The notes under the pieces: generated by a model | The model's database searches: none | Told to the model about the DNA's origin: nothing | What the model saw: the letters and a program-made list of their open reading frames with translations, nothing else | In this document: piece after piece, positions 1-9,348 of the stretch | How positions within the stretch are numbered: the first letter of the stretch is position 1 | Layout of the letters: each line of letters starts with the position of its first letter | Source: Umezawaea endophytica | GTDB lineage: Bacteria; Actinomycetota; Actinomycetes; Mycobacteriales; Pseudonocardiaceae | Assembly (NCBI RefSeq): GCF_025061645.1 | Contig: NZ_JANYMP010000031.1 | Span: 1-64,000, forward strand | Reading direction: 5' to 3' | DNA: 64,000 bases | Made by a program: the position numbers and the translations under genes

Positions 1-1369
1 GCGCTTCGTCATCGGCCCCTGTGGCTTCATGCGTCAACGCTTTCTGCTCAAGAAGTTCGGCTCGCTGGGGAAGTCGCTCGATTGCCTCGTCCAGGGCGCG
101 ATGGGCCTCGGTGTGACGATGCAGCCAGCGTAGTGCCCTGCTTTCATCCGCAGCGAACTCCGTGGAATCGGGTGCCAAATTCGCGGCTTGAACGAAGAGG
201 GCAAGCGCCTCCTCGTCTCGGTCTTGGTCCGCATAGATCCAGCCAAGTTCGTTCACTAGGTCGGCATCGCGAGATCGATTTTTGATTCCCGTCCGTGCCA
301 CTTCCTCAGCGTCGTCGAAACGGCCCCTAAATCGTAGGAGTGAGATGCGGAACACGGTAAGGTGAGGATCGTGAGGGTCTTTGGTGGAAGCTTCTTCGAG
401 AAGGTCAAGAGCCGTAGTCGGATCGTCTTTGATCCACAGTGATGCTGCCTTCTGGATGAGTAAGCCGATACTGTCGGGTAGCTGGCCGAGCCCCTCCTCG
501 ATCGCTTTGACGACCTGGTCGGTCCTTCCCAGCAACTGAAGGATGGCCACGCGCATCGCGTGGCTCCCCTCGTCGAGTGGATCAAGGGTGACGGAGTGCT
601 CGAACTTATCAAGGGCATCCGCGTGGTTCTCGATCCCGTGCAGCGCCATGCCCCAGGTCGAGTACAGTAAGCCCACATCTCGATGTTGTTCGATCACGTT
701 CTCGATGTACGAGAGCGCTTCGTCGTAGCGACCCATCTTGCACAGGTGGCTTGTCTTCTTCTCGTGGGCATAGATGTAGTCGGATTGGAGGTTCAAGGCC
801 AATTCGAAACATCGTAGGGCCTCGTCGGATCGACCTGCGGCAGCGAGTGCGGAACCTCGTGCGCAAGCCAGTTCGGGAGCATATGGATAACGTCGCCGCG
901 CCTCTCGTGCCGCTTCATCCGACTCGGCGTATCGAGCAAGGTGCTTTAGCGCGGAAATCCGCCACTCTAGCGCTTCAAGGTGGTTCGGGTCTCGATCGAG
1001 GACGTCCTCGACCTCCGAGAGGAGACTTGAGTTATCTCCTGTCTCGTCGACAGACACTCGCCCCCGCGCGATGCGGGTGAGATGGGCGTCTGGGAGTTCG
1101 GCGAGAATCACGTCGGCAAGTTTCCTCGCTTCCGCATAACGACGGCGGCTGCTGAGCAACGCCACCTGCCATGCTCGTGCGAGCTCGTTTGTCGGATCCA
1201 GAGCCACGGCGCGTTGCAGATGGTCGTCGGCTACCGCGTGACGCCTTCGCTGCAGCGCAATCCGACCCAGTTCTACTTCGGCGACCGCGCCGTCGAGCGT
1301 CTCCTCGATCAGTTCGATGGCCTCGTCGTACCGGTGTGCGCGGCGGAGGCGAGTGACGCGATCGTCCAT
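1..1369 (-). CDS. Tetratricopeptide repeat protein, 3' end cut by the window edge
   Basis: An open minus-strand frame runs from an ATG at 1369 to the left edge with no stop, giving 456 visible residues. It starts MDDRVTRLRRAHRYDEAIE and is built almost wholly of helical repeats with the TPR pattern (for example GRSDEALRCFELALNLQSDY, GRYDEALSYIENVIEQH, HADALDKFEHSVTLDP). No enzymatic domain is visible, so it is probably a scaffold or the TPR tail of a larger protein. The frame stays open upstream of 1369, so a start nearer 1384 (GTG) is possible, and the ribosome binding site is weak. Base composition is less GC-rich than the rest of the window. It is divergent from the membrane protein gene at 1478. 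Role unknown. Confidence 0.8.
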   Translation of the reverse strand, partial: MDDRVTRLRRAHRYDEAIELIEETLDGAVAEVELGRIALQRRRHAVADDHLQRAVALDPTNELARAWQVALLSSRRRYAEARKLADVILAELPDAHLTRIARGRVSVDETGDNSSLLSEVEDVLDRDPNHLEALEWRISALKHLARYAESDEAAREARRRYPYAPELACARGSALAAAGRSDEALRCFELALNLQSDYIYAHEKKTSHLCKMGRYDEALSYIENVIEQHRDVGLLYSTWGMALHGIENHADALDKFEHSVTLDPLDEGSHAMRVAILQLLGRTDQVVKAIEEGLGQLPDSIGLLIQKAASLWIKDDPTTALDLLEEASTKDPHDPHLTVFRISLLRFRGRFDDAEEVARTGIKNRSRDADLVNELGWIYADQDRDEEALALFVQAANLAPDSTEFAADESRALRWLHRHTEAHRALDEAIERLPQRAELLEQKALTHEATGADDEA

Positions 1370-1477
1370 CGAGGTAGTGCACACGGGGTGCCGTGGTCGG
1401 CGCTTCCGCCAACCGGGCGGAAGATGGGCATCGTTACGCTGTGCCGTACTCGATGCCGACCATGGTGAAGGAGTCAC

Positions 1478-2119
1478 GTGATCGCGCTCGTGAGGTACCT
1501 CGCCGTCGACCTGCTGCGGTCGCAGCGGTACCTGCCGCCGCTGCTCCTGCACTGCGCCGTGCTCGGCATGATGTTCAGCGGTGACGCGGGTGACGCGCTG
1601 TTCGCCTACGCGGGTTCCTGCGCGCTGATCTACCCGGTCGCCGCCTGGTTCGGGGTGGTCGTCGCGACGACCGAGGACCCGATCCAGCGCACCGTCACGG
1701 CGGTCACGGCCGGTGGTTGGGGGCGGGTCGCGGTGGCGCAGGCGTTGCTGGCCGCGGTGGGGGTGGTGGTGCTCTCGGTGATCGCCACGGTGTGGCCCGT
1801 GGTCACCAACCCGCACCCGTACTCGCTCGCCGAGGTGGGGCTCGGGGCGGTCGCCCACCTGGTCTGCGGGTTCACCGGGGTCGGGGTGGGGATGTTGTGC
1901 TCGCGGCCGGTGATCGGGCGGGCCGGGCCGTCGCTGCTGGCCGTGGTGGCGGTCGTGGCGGTGACGTTCAAGGTCGGGCAGGCCACGCCGGTGGGCGCGG
2001 TGCTCGGCGGGTTGGCGCACCGGGACCTCGGGGCGCTGCCGGTCGCGGCGGTCGCGGCCGTGCTGCTGGTCGCGGTCTCGGCGGTGGCGGCGTGGCGCCT
2101 GGGGCCCCGCCGGGCGTGA
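1478..2119 (+). CDS. Polytopic integral membrane protein, 213 aa
   Basis: The GTG start at 1478 is preceded by a good AAGGAG site. The protein is very hydrophobic, with about six membrane segments and a short Arg-rich tail. The early residues (residues 1-20, LRSQRYLPPLLLH) look like the amphipathic lead-in of ABC-2-type permease subunits, and the length fits a half-permease, but there is no partner ATPase gene next to it. I cannot assign a substrate. A strong hairpin follows the stop codon, so it is probably a single-gene unit. The function is unknown; ABC-2 permease-like is inference from shape only. Confidence 0.75.
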   Translation: MIALVRYLAVDLLRSQRYLPPLLLHCAVLGMMFSGDAGDALFAYAGSCALIYPVAAWFGVVVATTEDPIQRTVTAVTAGGWGRVAVAQALLAAVGVVVLSVIATVWPVVTNPHPYSLAEVGLGAVAHLVCGFTGVGVGMLCSRPVIGRAGPSLLAVVAVVAVTFKVGQATPVGAVLGGLAHRDLGALPVAAVAAVLLVAVSAVAAWRLGPRRA

Positions 2120-2135
2120 GGCGAACCGGAACGGC

Positions 2136-2171
2136 GAACGCCCCGCCACCGGAGTCGGTGACGGGGCGTTC
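2136..2171. terminator. Bidirectional hairpin terminator
   Basis: Perfect 10-bp arms GAACGCCCCG (2136-2145) and CGGGGCGTTC (2162-2171) enclose a second CACC/GGTG stem. It lies between the convergent stops at 2119 and 2186, so it can serve both genes. Confidence 0.75.
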
Positions 2172-2185
2172 GCGGTGGTGGAGCG

Positions 2186-3769
2186 CTACTTCACGAGCTT
2201 CAGCAGCTCGTCGATGTCCTTCGGCTCCAGACCCCGCATGAGGGTCAGGCCGAGCTCGCTGTACGTGCGGACCGGGCTGACGTACCACTTGCCGTCGACC
2301 TCGGTGGACACGACGCCGACGCCGTCCTTCAGCACCCTGGCGCCGATGCGGCCGATCACGTCGGCCACCGAGCCGGACACGCTCTTGCCGCCCTGCTGCT
2401 CGACGAGCTGCGTGATCTCGTCGGCGCACAGCTTCTGGTCCTGGCCCTGCGCGGAGACGGAGTAGCAGTCGCCGGAGCGGACGATTTCGACCTTCTCGCC
2501 GTCCACCTCGACGCCGAGCTTCTTGATCGTCAGCAGCGTGCCGCCGGTGACGTCCTTGGAGTCCGTCTCGAACGCCGTCAGCTTCGCGCCCGTCGCCGGG
2601 ACCTTGCCGACCTGGTCGATGATCACCGGACCGAGGTCCTGGAGCACGCCCAGCTCATCCGGCGGCAGCAGCGCGATGACCTTGGTCAGGTCGGCGCTCA
2701 TGCCCGCTTCGACGATCTGCTTCGCGGCGTCGGAGGCCGACCCGGCGCCCGCGGGGGCGATCGGGTTGGACGGCCACTTCAGCTTCTCCTCGTGCAGGAC
2801 GTTGTCCGCGATCGTGTAGAAGAGGCTGGGGTACCACTCGCCGTCGACCTTGATCGACGCGATGCGGACCGGCTCGCCCTTGTTCGACTTCTTGATCTCC
2901 TCGGCGATGTCGATCGTCTCGGTGGTCGGCTTCGTGTCGAGGTTCGCGCCCATCGCCTCGACCAGCTTGTCCGTCAACGGGATCTTCTTGACGTCCGAGG
3001 TCAGCGTGATCTTGCCCTCGGTCAGCTTGTTGATCACGAGGTGGTCGTTGACCGTCTCGGCCGCGGCCTCGTCGAACTTGACGTTCTCGGCCTTGAACTC
3101 GACACCGCTGATCTTGTTCGGGTCGGCTTCCTTCTTCAGCACCTCGAGCCGCTTCAGCTCGTCGACGGTGCCGGTCAGGTAGTCCTTGCTCAGCTTCGCC
3201 TCGGCGGGCGCGAGGCCGTTCATGATGCCGATGACGTCACCGCTGCCCAGCGCGCTGACGAGGTTGTTCGCCGCGGCGGCCGGGCTGGGGGCGCCCGCGG
3301 CCACGTCGTTGGAGTTCTTCAGCGCGTACACGGTCACCACGGCGCCCGCGGCGAGCGCGACGACGGCGACCACGGCGGTGATCGCCAGGCCGGTGCGCTT
3401 CTTCTTCGGCGGGCCGCCCGCGTACCCGATCGGCGGCTGGCCGCCGGGCGGGAACTGCTGCTGGCCGTACGGGTCCTGGCCCCACGCCTGCTGCGGCTGC
3501 TGGGGGAAGCCCTGCGGACCGGTCTGCGGGTAGCCGCCCTGCTGCGGGAAGCCCTGAGGGTTGCTCTGGGGGAAGCCCGGCTGCTGCTGGGGGAAGCCCT
3601 GCGGGTTGCTCTGCGGGTAGCCGCCCTGCTGCGGTTGCTGCGGGAAGCCCTGCGGACCCGTCTGGGGGTAGCCGCCCTGCTGCGGGTTCTGCTGCCACCC
3701 ACCCTGCTGCGGCTGGTTCGGGTTGTTCTGCGGGGGCCATTCGCCGCCGCCGCCACCTGGGTAGCTCAC
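2186..3769 (-). CDS. Gln/Pro/Gly-rich single-pass membrane protein with large exported domain, 527 aa
   Basis: The GTG start at 3769 has an AGGAGG site eight bases upstream and overlaps the stop of the preceding gene in a GTGA quartet, so the two are translationally coupled. Residues 1 to about 115 are low-complexity tandem units of the type [23 protein letters not shown] basic stretch follows, then one membrane segment (about 125-145, [20 protein letters not shown]), then about 380 extracytoplasmic residues in which two copies of a module seem to occur; both copies end in a [16 protein letters not shown]-type strand motif. This matches the layout of actinobacterial DUF4878/lipoprotein-like exported proteins with a Pro-Gln cytoplasmic head. 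No catalytic motif is seen. Function unknown; cell-envelope role is inferred. Confidence 0.8.
   Translation of the reverse strand: MSYPGGGGGEWPPQNNPNQPQQGGWQQNPQQGGYPQTGPQGFPQQPQQGGYPQSNPQGFPQQQPGFPQSNPQGFPQQGGYPQTGPQGFPQQPQQAWGQDPYGQQQFPPGGQPPIGYAGGPPKKKRTGLAITAVVAVVALAAGAVVTVYALKNSNDVAAGAPSPAAAANNLVSALGSGDVIGIMNGLAPAEAKLSKDYLTGTVDELKRLEVLKKEADPNKISGVEFKAENVKFDEAAAETVNDHLVINKLTEGKITLTSDVKKIPLTDKLVEAMGANLDTKPTTETIDIAEEIKKSNKGEPVRIASIKVDGEWYPSLFYTIADNVLHEEKLKWPSNPIAPAGAGSASDAAKQIVEAGMSADLTKVIALLPPDELGVLQDLGPVIIDQVGKVPATGAKLTAFETDSKDVTGGTLLTIKKLGVEVDGEKVEIVRSGDCYSVSAQGQDQKLCADEITQLVEQQGGKSVSGSVADVIGRIGARVLKDGVGVVSTEVDGKWYVSPVRTYSELGLTLMRGLEPKDIDELLKLVK
3467..3740 (-). repeat. Tandem Gln-Pro-Gly coding repeat
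   Basis: In-frame minisatellite-like repeats inside the 5' end of the gene at 2186-3769. On the plus strand units such as GGGAAGCCCTGCGG and GGGTAGCCGCCCTGCTGCGG recur about every 30-60 bases and encode GFPQ and GGYPQ blocks. Copy number is likely to vary between strains. Confidence 0.75.
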
Positions 3770-4227
3770 GGTGTTCCTCCTGGTTTGCTGGTCGCTGCGC
3801 GGGCCGACGCGGTGAGCACGGTGATCGCCCCCGCGATCGCCAGCACGGCACCACAGAGGGCAACGGCCGGTCCGGTCAGGCTGATCCCGACCATCGCGCC
3901 CTCGTTGCTCCCTTGGACGGTGGCAAGTGCCGCCACCGTTCCCGTGATCGTGCCAAAAAGAATTCCGATCCACGCGGCGAATCGTCGAAGTCCGAAGGTG
4001 AACAAGAGCACGCAGCAGACCGCCGCCGGAGTCATCGCGACCCACGCGACCCGGATGACCTCGCCATATCCGTTTCCCAGACCCGCCCAACCACGGAGAG
4101 CGAGCACCTCGTAGCTGTCCCTGTTCACGGTTCCCGATCGCAACCAGGGCAGGAACGAACCCGCCACGGTCGTTATCAAACCGAGAGCACCTACTCCGCA
4201 ACCAAGCCACATCGCGCGCACCGGCAC
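3766..4227 (-). CDS. Small four-helix membrane protein, 153 aa
   Basis: Four hydrophobic segments are visible (about 8-27, 60-78, 83-102 and 118-138) with an RDSYE extracellular-type loop after the first. The C-terminal tail is short and basic. The stop TGA at 3766-3768 overlaps the GTG of the next gene, so this is the first gene of a two-gene operon with the Gln/Pro-rich exported protein and may act as its membrane partner. The start at 4227 could also be six codons later (ATG for MWLG). It resembles conserved unassigned actinobacterial membrane proteins; no function can be given. Confidence 0.75.
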   Translation of the reverse strand: MPVRAMWLGCGVGALGLITTVAGSFLPWLRSGTVNRDSYEVLALRGWAGLGNGYGEVIRVAWVAMTPAAVCCVLLFTFGLRRFAAWIGILFGTITGTVAALATVQGSNEGAMVGISLTGPAVALCGAVLAIAGAITVLTASARAATSKPGGTP

Positions 4228-4304
4228 ATGCTCTCAGGCCTTTCTCGGCACATTTCTCCAGGACACGGAAAATGGTCACGAGATGCGTGTGGAACGGTGG
4301 GGCG

Positions 4305-5081
4305 GTGGACGTGACCAGAGCGAGCGCGGAGGTGGCCGCCGCGCGCCGTGTGACGGTTCTCACGGGCGCGGGCGTCTCGACCGGGTCCGGGATCCCGGAC
4401 TTCCGCGACCCGGACGGCGCGGCGCTCCTCGAACCCGACCTCGCCACCTACCTCGCCGACGCCGAGGTGCGCCGCGTGGCGTGGCGCGCGCGCCTGGACC
4501 ACCCGGTCTGGGCCGCCGCCCCGAACCCGGCGCACCGCGCGCTGGTCGACCTGGAGGGCTCCGGCCGGTTGCGCTCGCTGCTGACCCAGAACGTCGACGG
4601 CCTGCACCAGCGGGCCGGGTCGACGTCGGTGGTCGAGTTGCACGGCACGATCCGCGAGACCTCCTGCCTCGTGTGCGGCGCGCGCGGCCCGATGTCCGCC
4701 GCGCTCGACCGCGTCCGCTCCGGCGACGCCGATCCCGCGTGCCGGGAGTGCGGCGGCGTCCTCAGGTCGGCCACCGTGTCGTTCGGCCAGCCGCTCGACG
4801 CCGACGTGCTGCGCGCCGCCCGCACCGCGGCGCTCGACTGCGACCTCCTGCTGGTCGCGGGCACGTCGCTGCTGGTGGCGCCCGCCGCCGACCTCGTCGG
4901 ACTGGCCGCCCGAGCGGGCGCGACCGTGGTGATCTGCAACGCCGAGCCCACCCCGTACGACGCGCTGGCCGCCGCCGTGGTCCGCGACCCGGTGGACCGC
5001 GTGCTGCCGGAACTCGTGGCGGCGCCCGTGATCGAGTCGAATCGACCGGTCAGGACGTGGGGCGATCCGAGCACGTGGTGA
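4305..5081 (+). CDS. cobB: NAD-dependent protein deacylase, sirtuin family
   Basis: Sirtuins remove acyl groups from lysine side chains, consuming NAD and releasing nicotinamide and O-acyl-ADP-ribose. The NAD-binding motif [14 protein letters not shown] lies near residues 22-35, [12 protein letters not shown] carries the Gln-Asn-Asp of the active site, VELHGT holds the catalytic His, and two Cys pairs (CLVC and CREC) form the structural zinc site. GTSLLVAPA and [12 protein letters not shown] are the closing Rossmann strands. About 258 residues is normal for the family. The GTG at 4305 is chosen because a GGTGGGG sits seven bases upstream and the protein then begins close to the conserved core; an ATG at 4272 in the same frame would add 11 residues. 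Divergent from the membrane operon; about 40 bp upstream of the acyl-CoA synthetase gene, whose acetylation state it could control (inference). Confidence 0.9.
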   Translation: MDVTRASAEVAAARRVTVLTGAGVSTGSGIPDFRDPDGAALLEPDLATYLADAEVRRVAWRARLDHPVWAAAPNPAHRALVDLEGSGRLRSLLTQNVDGLHQRAGSTSVVELHGTIRETSCLVCGARGPMSAALDRVRSGDADPACRECGGVLRSATVSFGQPLDADVLRAARTAALDCDLLLVAGTSLLVAPAADLVGLAARAGATVVICNAEPTPYDALAAAVVRDPVDRVLPELVAAPVIESNRPVRTWGDPSTW

Positions 5082-5119
5082 TTAGGGTTGGGTCCTGATC
5101 GACACCGGAGGTGCGTCCC

Positions 5120-6655
5120 ATGAAGGTGCCACTGACGATCGCGGACTTCCTGGACCGCGCCGAGCTGGTCTTCCGCGACTCGACCGCGACGATCGACGAA
5201 CCCGACCAGCCCGCGGGCCCGGTGGCGACGACGACGTACGGCGACATGGCCGTGCGGGCGCGCGCCTGGCAGGCCGGGCTGGACGCGCTGGGCGTCGGTG
5301 AGGGCGAACGGGTCGCCGTCGTGAGCCACAACTCCGCGCGGCTGCTGGAACTCCTGCACGCCGTGCCCGCGAGCGGCCGGGTGTGCGTGCCGGTGAACTT
5401 CCGGCTCAGCGCCGACGAGGTGTCCTACATCGTCGAGCACAGCGGCGCGTCGGTGCTGCTGGTCGACCCCGAGCTGAAGGCGCTCGACGGGATCACCGCG
5501 CGGCACCGGTTCACCCTCGGCGAGCAGACCGAGACCGAGCTGATGCGGTTCGACACCGCGCCGCGGCCGTGGAGCGCGCCGGACGAGGACGCGACGGCCA
5601 CCATCAACTACACCTCCGGCACGACCGCGCGGCCCAAGGGCGTCCGGCTGACGCACCGCAACATCTGGCTCGACGCGGTCACGTTCGCCATGCACACCCG
5701 CGCGTGGGAGCGGGACGTGTACATGCACGTGCTGCCGATGTTCCACTGCAACGGCTGGGGCATGCCGTACGGGCTGGCAGGCCTCGGCGTGCCGCAGGTG
5801 GTGCTGCGCAAGGTCGACGGCGCCGAGATCCTGCGCCGCGTGCGCGACCACGGCGTGACGCTGATGTGCGGCGCGCCCGCCGTGTGGAACAGCGTGCTGG
5901 ACGCCGCGCAGTCGTGGGAGGGCGAGGTCCCCGGCCGTGGAACGGTGCGGATCGTGTGCGCCGGTGCCCCGCCGCCCAGCCGGACCATCGCGCGGGTGTC
6001 GGAGGAACTGGGCTGGGAGTTCCTCCAGATCTACGGCCTCACCGAGACGTCGCCGCTGCTGACGTTCAACCGCACCCGGCCGCAGGACGTCGACCTGCCC
6101 GCCGAGGAGCGCGCGCAGAAGCTGTCGCGCGCCGGGGCGCCGGTCGTCGGGGCGCGGCTGCGGGTCTCGGAGGACGGCGAGGTGCTGGCCCGGTCGAACG
6201 TGGTGATGGACGGCTACTGGGAGAACCCCGACGCGACGTCCGACGCGATCTCCGACGGCTGGTTCCGCACCGGCGACGGCGGCTACCTGGACGACGAGGG
6301 CCACCTGACGATCTCGGACCGCCGCAAGGACGTGATCATCACCGGCGGGGAGAACGTGTCGTCAATCGAGGTCGAGGACGCCGTGTTCAGCCACCCGTCG
6401 GTCGCCGAGGTCGCGGTCATCGGCGTGCCGCACGAGAAGTGGGGCGAGACGATCAAGGCGCTCGTGGTCGTGGCCGAGGGCGCGGCGGTCACCGAGGTGG
6501 AGATCATCGCCCACTGCAAGGCGAAGCTCGCCGGGTACAAGGCGCCGACGTCCGTCGAGTTCCGCGACGCCATCCCGCGCACGGCCACCGGCAAGATCCA
6601 GAAGTTCCGGCTGCGCGAGCCGTACTGGGAGGGCCTGAGCCGCAAGGTGAACTGA
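5120..6655 (+). CDS. Fatty-acyl-CoA synthetase / AMP-dependent acid ligase
   Basis: A member of the ANL adenylating superfamily, which activates a carboxylic acid with ATP to an acyl-AMP and then forms the CoA thioester. The P-loop-like YTSGTTARPKGV motif is near residue 155, QIYGLTETSPLL is the A5 motif, GWFRTGD is A7, RRKDVIITGGENVSSIEVE is A8 and the invariant C-terminal lysine sits in PRTATGKIQK. Length 511 is normal for a medium/long-chain FadD-type enzyme. The ATG at 5120 is preferred over GTG 5111 because a GGAGG lies eight bases before it. The substrate cannot be read from the sequence. It follows the sirtuin gene in the same direction, a common pairing since sirtuins reactivate acetylated acyl-CoA synthetases. 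Confidence 0.9.
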   Translation: MKVPLTIADFLDRAELVFRDSTATIDEPDQPAGPVATTTYGDMAVRARAWQAGLDALGVGEGERVAVVSHNSARLLELLHAVPASGRVCVPVNFRLSADEVSYIVEHSGASVLLVDPELKALDGITARHRFTLGEQTETELMRFDTAPRPWSAPDEDATATINYTSGTTARPKGVRLTHRNIWLDAVTFAMHTRAWERDVYMHVLPMFHCNGWGMPYGLAGLGVPQVVLRKVDGAEILRRVRDHGVTLMCGAPAVWNSVLDAAQSWEGEVPGRGTVRIVCAGAPPPSRTIARVSEELGWEFLQIYGLTETSPLLTFNRTRPQDVDLPAEERAQKLSRAGAPVVGARLRVSEDGEVLARSNVVMDGYWENPDATSDAISDGWFRTGDGGYLDDEGHLTISDRRKDVIITGGENVSSIEVEDAVFSHPSVAEVAVIGVPHEKWGETIKALVVVAEGAAVTEVEIIAHCKAKLAGYKAPTSVEFRDAIPRTATGKIQKFRLREPYWEGLSRKVN

Positions 6656-6745
6656 CCACTCTGAGTGTGCCTGTGACACGTGTGGTTGATGGTGCACGTG
6701 TGCCAGGTGGCGGCATCGGGGACCGGGTGGCACGCTGCCATGAAG

Positions 6746-6779
6746 CATCGCCACTAGGCCGAACGGCCTAGTGGCGATG
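6746..6779. terminator. Perfect 15-bp inverted repeat before the NlpC/P60 gene
   Basis: Arms CATCGCCACTAGGCC (6746-6760) and GGCCTAGTGGCGATG (6765-6779) are separated by GAAC. It lies 91 bp after the acyl-CoA synthetase stop and 25 bp before the next start. A terminator of the upstream gene is most likely, but no U-tract follows, so an attenuator or protein-binding site for the downstream gene is also possible. Confidence 0.65.
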
Positions 6780-6803
6780 AGCTGATTGGTGGGAGGTGAC
6801 GTC

Positions 6804-8153
6804 GTGCTCACACGGCGGGCAGTCGCTCGGGCCGCGGTTTCCGGGGTGGTGGCGGTGGTCGTGGCCCTCGCGGTGGCGGGCCCCGGCCTCGCCGCTCCAC
6901 CGCCTCCACCGAACCCCGGCGACTCGGAGATCAGCGCGAGCCGCGCGGACGCCGACGCCAAGGCGGCCAGGGTCGGCGAGCTGACCGGTCAGCTCACCCA
7001 GGCCGAGGCGCGCCTGCAAGAGCTGACCGACGACGTCTCGTACAAGATGGAGCTGGCGAACAAGGCCAGGGTCGACCTGGAGACCGCGCAGGCCGAGGCC
7101 GCGAAGGCGCTCGCCGACGCCGAGTCCGCCAAGGTCGAGGCCGACGCCGCGGGCAAGGCCGTCGAGGACAGCCGCCGCGACCTGGACGAGTTCGCCGCCG
7201 CCAGCTACCAGCAGGGCAGCACCATCGGGTCCATCAGCGCCTACTTCGGCGCCACCAGCCCGGAAGACCTGCTCGCCCGCGCGCAGCTCCTCGAAGCCGT
7301 GTCCGGGTCGAGCCTCAACGCGATGGACCAGATCGAGCGCAGCCGCACGGAGATGGCGAACAAGGACTCCGCCGCCCGCGCCGCGCTCGACGTCGCGAAC
7401 CGGAAGCAGGCCGCGGCCGACGAGGCCAAGAAGGCCGCGGACGACGCGCAGGCCGTCGCCGTGCTCGCGCAGCAGAACCAGGCGGGCCAGGCGGCCCTGA
7501 TCAGGGAGAGCAAGGCCAGCGTCGAGTCCCAGCTCGCCGAGGCGCTCGGCGCGGTCGACGGCCTCACCGCGCAGCGCGCCCAGTACGACCAGTGGGCCGC
7601 GGACAAGCAGCGCGAGGACGACGAGAACGCCCGCCGCGCCGCCGAGGCGGCGTCCGCCCAGCAAGTGGAGGAGGAGGACGACGCCCCCGCCGTGCAGGCC
7701 CAGCGCCCCCAGCCCGTCCAGTCGGCCCCGAGCGGCGACGGCGTCGAGATCGCCATCTCCCGCGCCATGGCGTACATCGGCACCCGCTACTCATGGGGCG
7801 GCGGCAACTACAACGGACCCACCGTCGGCATCCGCGACGGCGGCGTCGGCGACTCCTACGGCGACTACTACAGCGTGGGCTTCGACTGCTCGGGCCTGAT
7901 GATGTACGCCTTCGCGGGCGCGGGCGTGTACATCCCGCACTACAGCGGCTACCAGTACAACTCCGGCCGCAAGGTCCCGCTCAACCAGGCGCAGCGCGGC
8001 GACATGCTCTTCTGGGGCCCAGGCGGCGGCACCCACGTCGCCCTGTACCTCGGCGGCGGCATGATGGTCGAGGCCCCGTACTCCGGCTCCAGCGTCCGCG
8101 TCTCCCCGGTGCGGTACGGCGGCATCATGCCGTACGCGACCCGACTGCTCTGA
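6804..8153 (+). CDS. Secreted NlpC/P60 peptidoglycan endopeptidase with coiled-coil N-terminus
   Basis: RipA-like cell-wall hydrolase that cleaves stem peptides. After a signal peptide (LTRRAVARAAVSGVVAVVV up to GLAA) comes a long Ala/Glu/Lys coiled coil (about residues 45-290), an acidic linker, and a C-terminal NlpC/P60 domain. The catalytic cysteine is C362 in GFDCSGL and the histidine is H411 in GTHVALYLGG. The GTG at 6804 is chosen because GGGAGGT lies just upstream; a TTG at 6786 would add six residues. The coiled coil is the usual inhibitory or localising element in actinobacterial RipA proteins. It stands alone, with a 15-bp hairpin immediately upstream. Confidence 0.9.
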   Translation: MLTRRAVARAAVSGVVAVVVALAVAGPGLAAPPPPPNPGDSEISASRADADAKAARVGELTGQLTQAEARLQELTDDVSYKMELANKARVDLETAQAEAAKALADAESAKVEADAAGKAVEDSRRDLDEFAAASYQQGSTIGSISAYFGATSPEDLLARAQLLEAVSGSSLNAMDQIERSRTEMANKDSAARAALDVANRKQAAADEAKKAADDAQAVAVLAQQNQAGQAALIRESKASVESQLAEALGAVDGLTAQRAQYDQWAADKQREDDENARRAAEAASAQQVEEEDDAPAVQAQRPQPVQSAPSGDGVEIAISRAMAYIGTRYSWGGGNYNGPTVGIRDGGVGDSYGDYYSVGFDCSGLMMYAFAGAGVYIPHYSGYQYNSGRKVPLNQAQRGDMLFWGPGGGTHVALYLGGGMMVEAPYSGSSVRVSPVRYGGIMPYATRLL

Positions 8154-8399
8154 CGGCCATTCGGCGCGAATCGTGAATTCGGTGAAAACGACCGTCAGCC
8201 CGACAAGATCGATGCACGGCTTAACCGCTGAATTGCGGGAAACGGAACCGATCGTGTTCCGAGCATTGGGCCGATCGAGTCGTTCAACCGGATCCGGTGG
8301 CTCGGCAGGAGATATTCAGGCGCTGTTTCGTGCATTCTGTCGCCAGTGGGAGTGAGCCAGTAGTCGGGCCACTCGCGACGATTGCGGGAGTGGTGCACC
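8154..8399. other. Intergenic region upstream of the VMAP-type operon
   Basis: About 245 bp without a coding frame that I trust. It must hold the promoter for the four-gene operon that starts at 8400. I see no convincing -35/-10 pair. The ribosome binding site of the first gene is GGGAG near 8386. Confidence 0.4.
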
Positions 8400-9299
8400 G
8401 TGGCCGAGCATCGGGCGATTGTCGTAGTGGACATCGTGAACTTCACCGACCCCGACCGCAGCGCGGCACACCAGCGGACCGTCCAGACGGGCCTCTACGC
8501 GCTGCTGGAGCGGTCGTTCGCCGAGGCGGGCATCACCTGGTCTTCCTGCCACGTAGAGGATCGCGGCGACGGCGCGCTCATCCTGGTGCCGCCGGAGTTC
8601 CCGAAGAGCGACCTGGCCGACCGCTGGCCGACCCGCCTGCTGGCCGGGCTCCGACTCCACAACGCGCTCCACTCGCACGAGGCGCGGGTGCACCTGAGGG
8701 TCGCGCTGCACGCGGGCGAAGTGCACCTGAACGCGCACGGCGCGGTCAGTCCCGCGATCAACCTCGCCTGTCGGATGGTCGACGCGGAAGAGGCCCGCAG
8801 GGCGCTGGCCGATTCCGGTGGAATTCTCGCGCTGATCGCGTCCGACCTGTTCTACGGCGACGTGGTGAAAGCCGAGCCCGCGGCCATGCCCAATTCCTAT
8901 CGCCGCATCCCCGTCGTGGTGAAGAGGACGGAAGCGGTGATCTGGCTCCGACTGCCCGACGGCGGTGACGGTGGTGTCGACGCCACGAGCGCACCCGCCC
9001 GCCCGCCGCGGGGCACCAGGTTCGTCGACCTCGTCGACGCGCTGTCGGCACTGGGGGTCATGGTCGACGTGGCGGGCAGGCAGGTGGTGCTGGAGCAGCT
9101 CCGCTCCGAGATCGGCGCTGCGGTCCGCTACCACGCCCAGACCAGGCTGCACGTCGTGTCGATCCTGCGCACCTGCCAGCGGTACGAAGGCGGCCTCGCC
9201 GAACTGGCAGGTGTGCTCCGCGACGTGGAAGGGGATTCGCTCGCGATGCGCCACTTCGACGTGGTCGTGCGCGACTGGGTGGCGGACGGGGCCGGGTAG
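8400..9299 (+). CDS. Nucleotidyl-cyclase-like effector with C-terminal effector-associated domain (EAD2-like)
   Basis: The N-terminal 190 residues match the class III nucleotidyl cyclase fold: metal ligand D11 in VVVDIVNF, second aspartate D57 in EDRGDGAL, and the Asn/Arg pair (N121, R125) in INLACRM that stabilises the transition state. All catalytic positions seem to be kept, so a cyclic-nucleotide product is possible. After a Pro-rich linker, residues about 207-292 (from RFVDLVDALSALGVMVD to the end) form an all-helical domain like effector-associated domain 2 of NTP-dependent conflict systems, which joins effectors to VMAP or NLR proteins by like-with-like contact. The next gene begins with a similar domain. 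The GTG at 8400 has a GGGAG site. It is first in a four-gene operon. Confidence 0.75.
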   Translation: MAEHRAIVVVDIVNFTDPDRSAAHQRTVQTGLYALLERSFAEAGITWSSCHVEDRGDGALILVPPEFPKSDLADRWPTRLLAGLRLHNALHSHEARVHLRVALHAGEVHLNAHGAVSPAINLACRMVDAEEARRALADSGGILALIASDLFYGDVVKAEPAAMPNSYRRIPVVVKRTEAVIWLRLPDGGDGGVDATSAPARPPRGTRFVDLVDALSALGVMVDVAGRQVVLEQLRSEIGAAVRYHAQTRLHVVSILRTCQRYEGGLAELAGVLRDVEGDSLAMRHFDVVVRDWVADGAG

Positions 9300-9348
9300 A
9301 CCGCCGTGCGACGGCACCCGGCAGCACTGGTCGAGGGGGAGGTGAGCC

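Noticed and set aside
3467-3740. CRISPR-like array
   Set aside because: The repeats are coding, of unequal length and without unique spacers.
4448-6304. A 618-codon minus-strand frame across the sirtuin and acyl-CoA synthetase genes
   Set aside because: Both plus-strand genes have complete catalytic motifs; the antisense text is low-complexity Arg/His/Val.
6656-6803. c-di-AMP (ydaO/yuaA) riboswitch upstream of the NlpC/P60 gene, a common arrangement in actinomycetes
   Set aside because: The region is only 148 bp and the conserved riboswitch sequence blocks are not recognisable; only the simple hairpin is.
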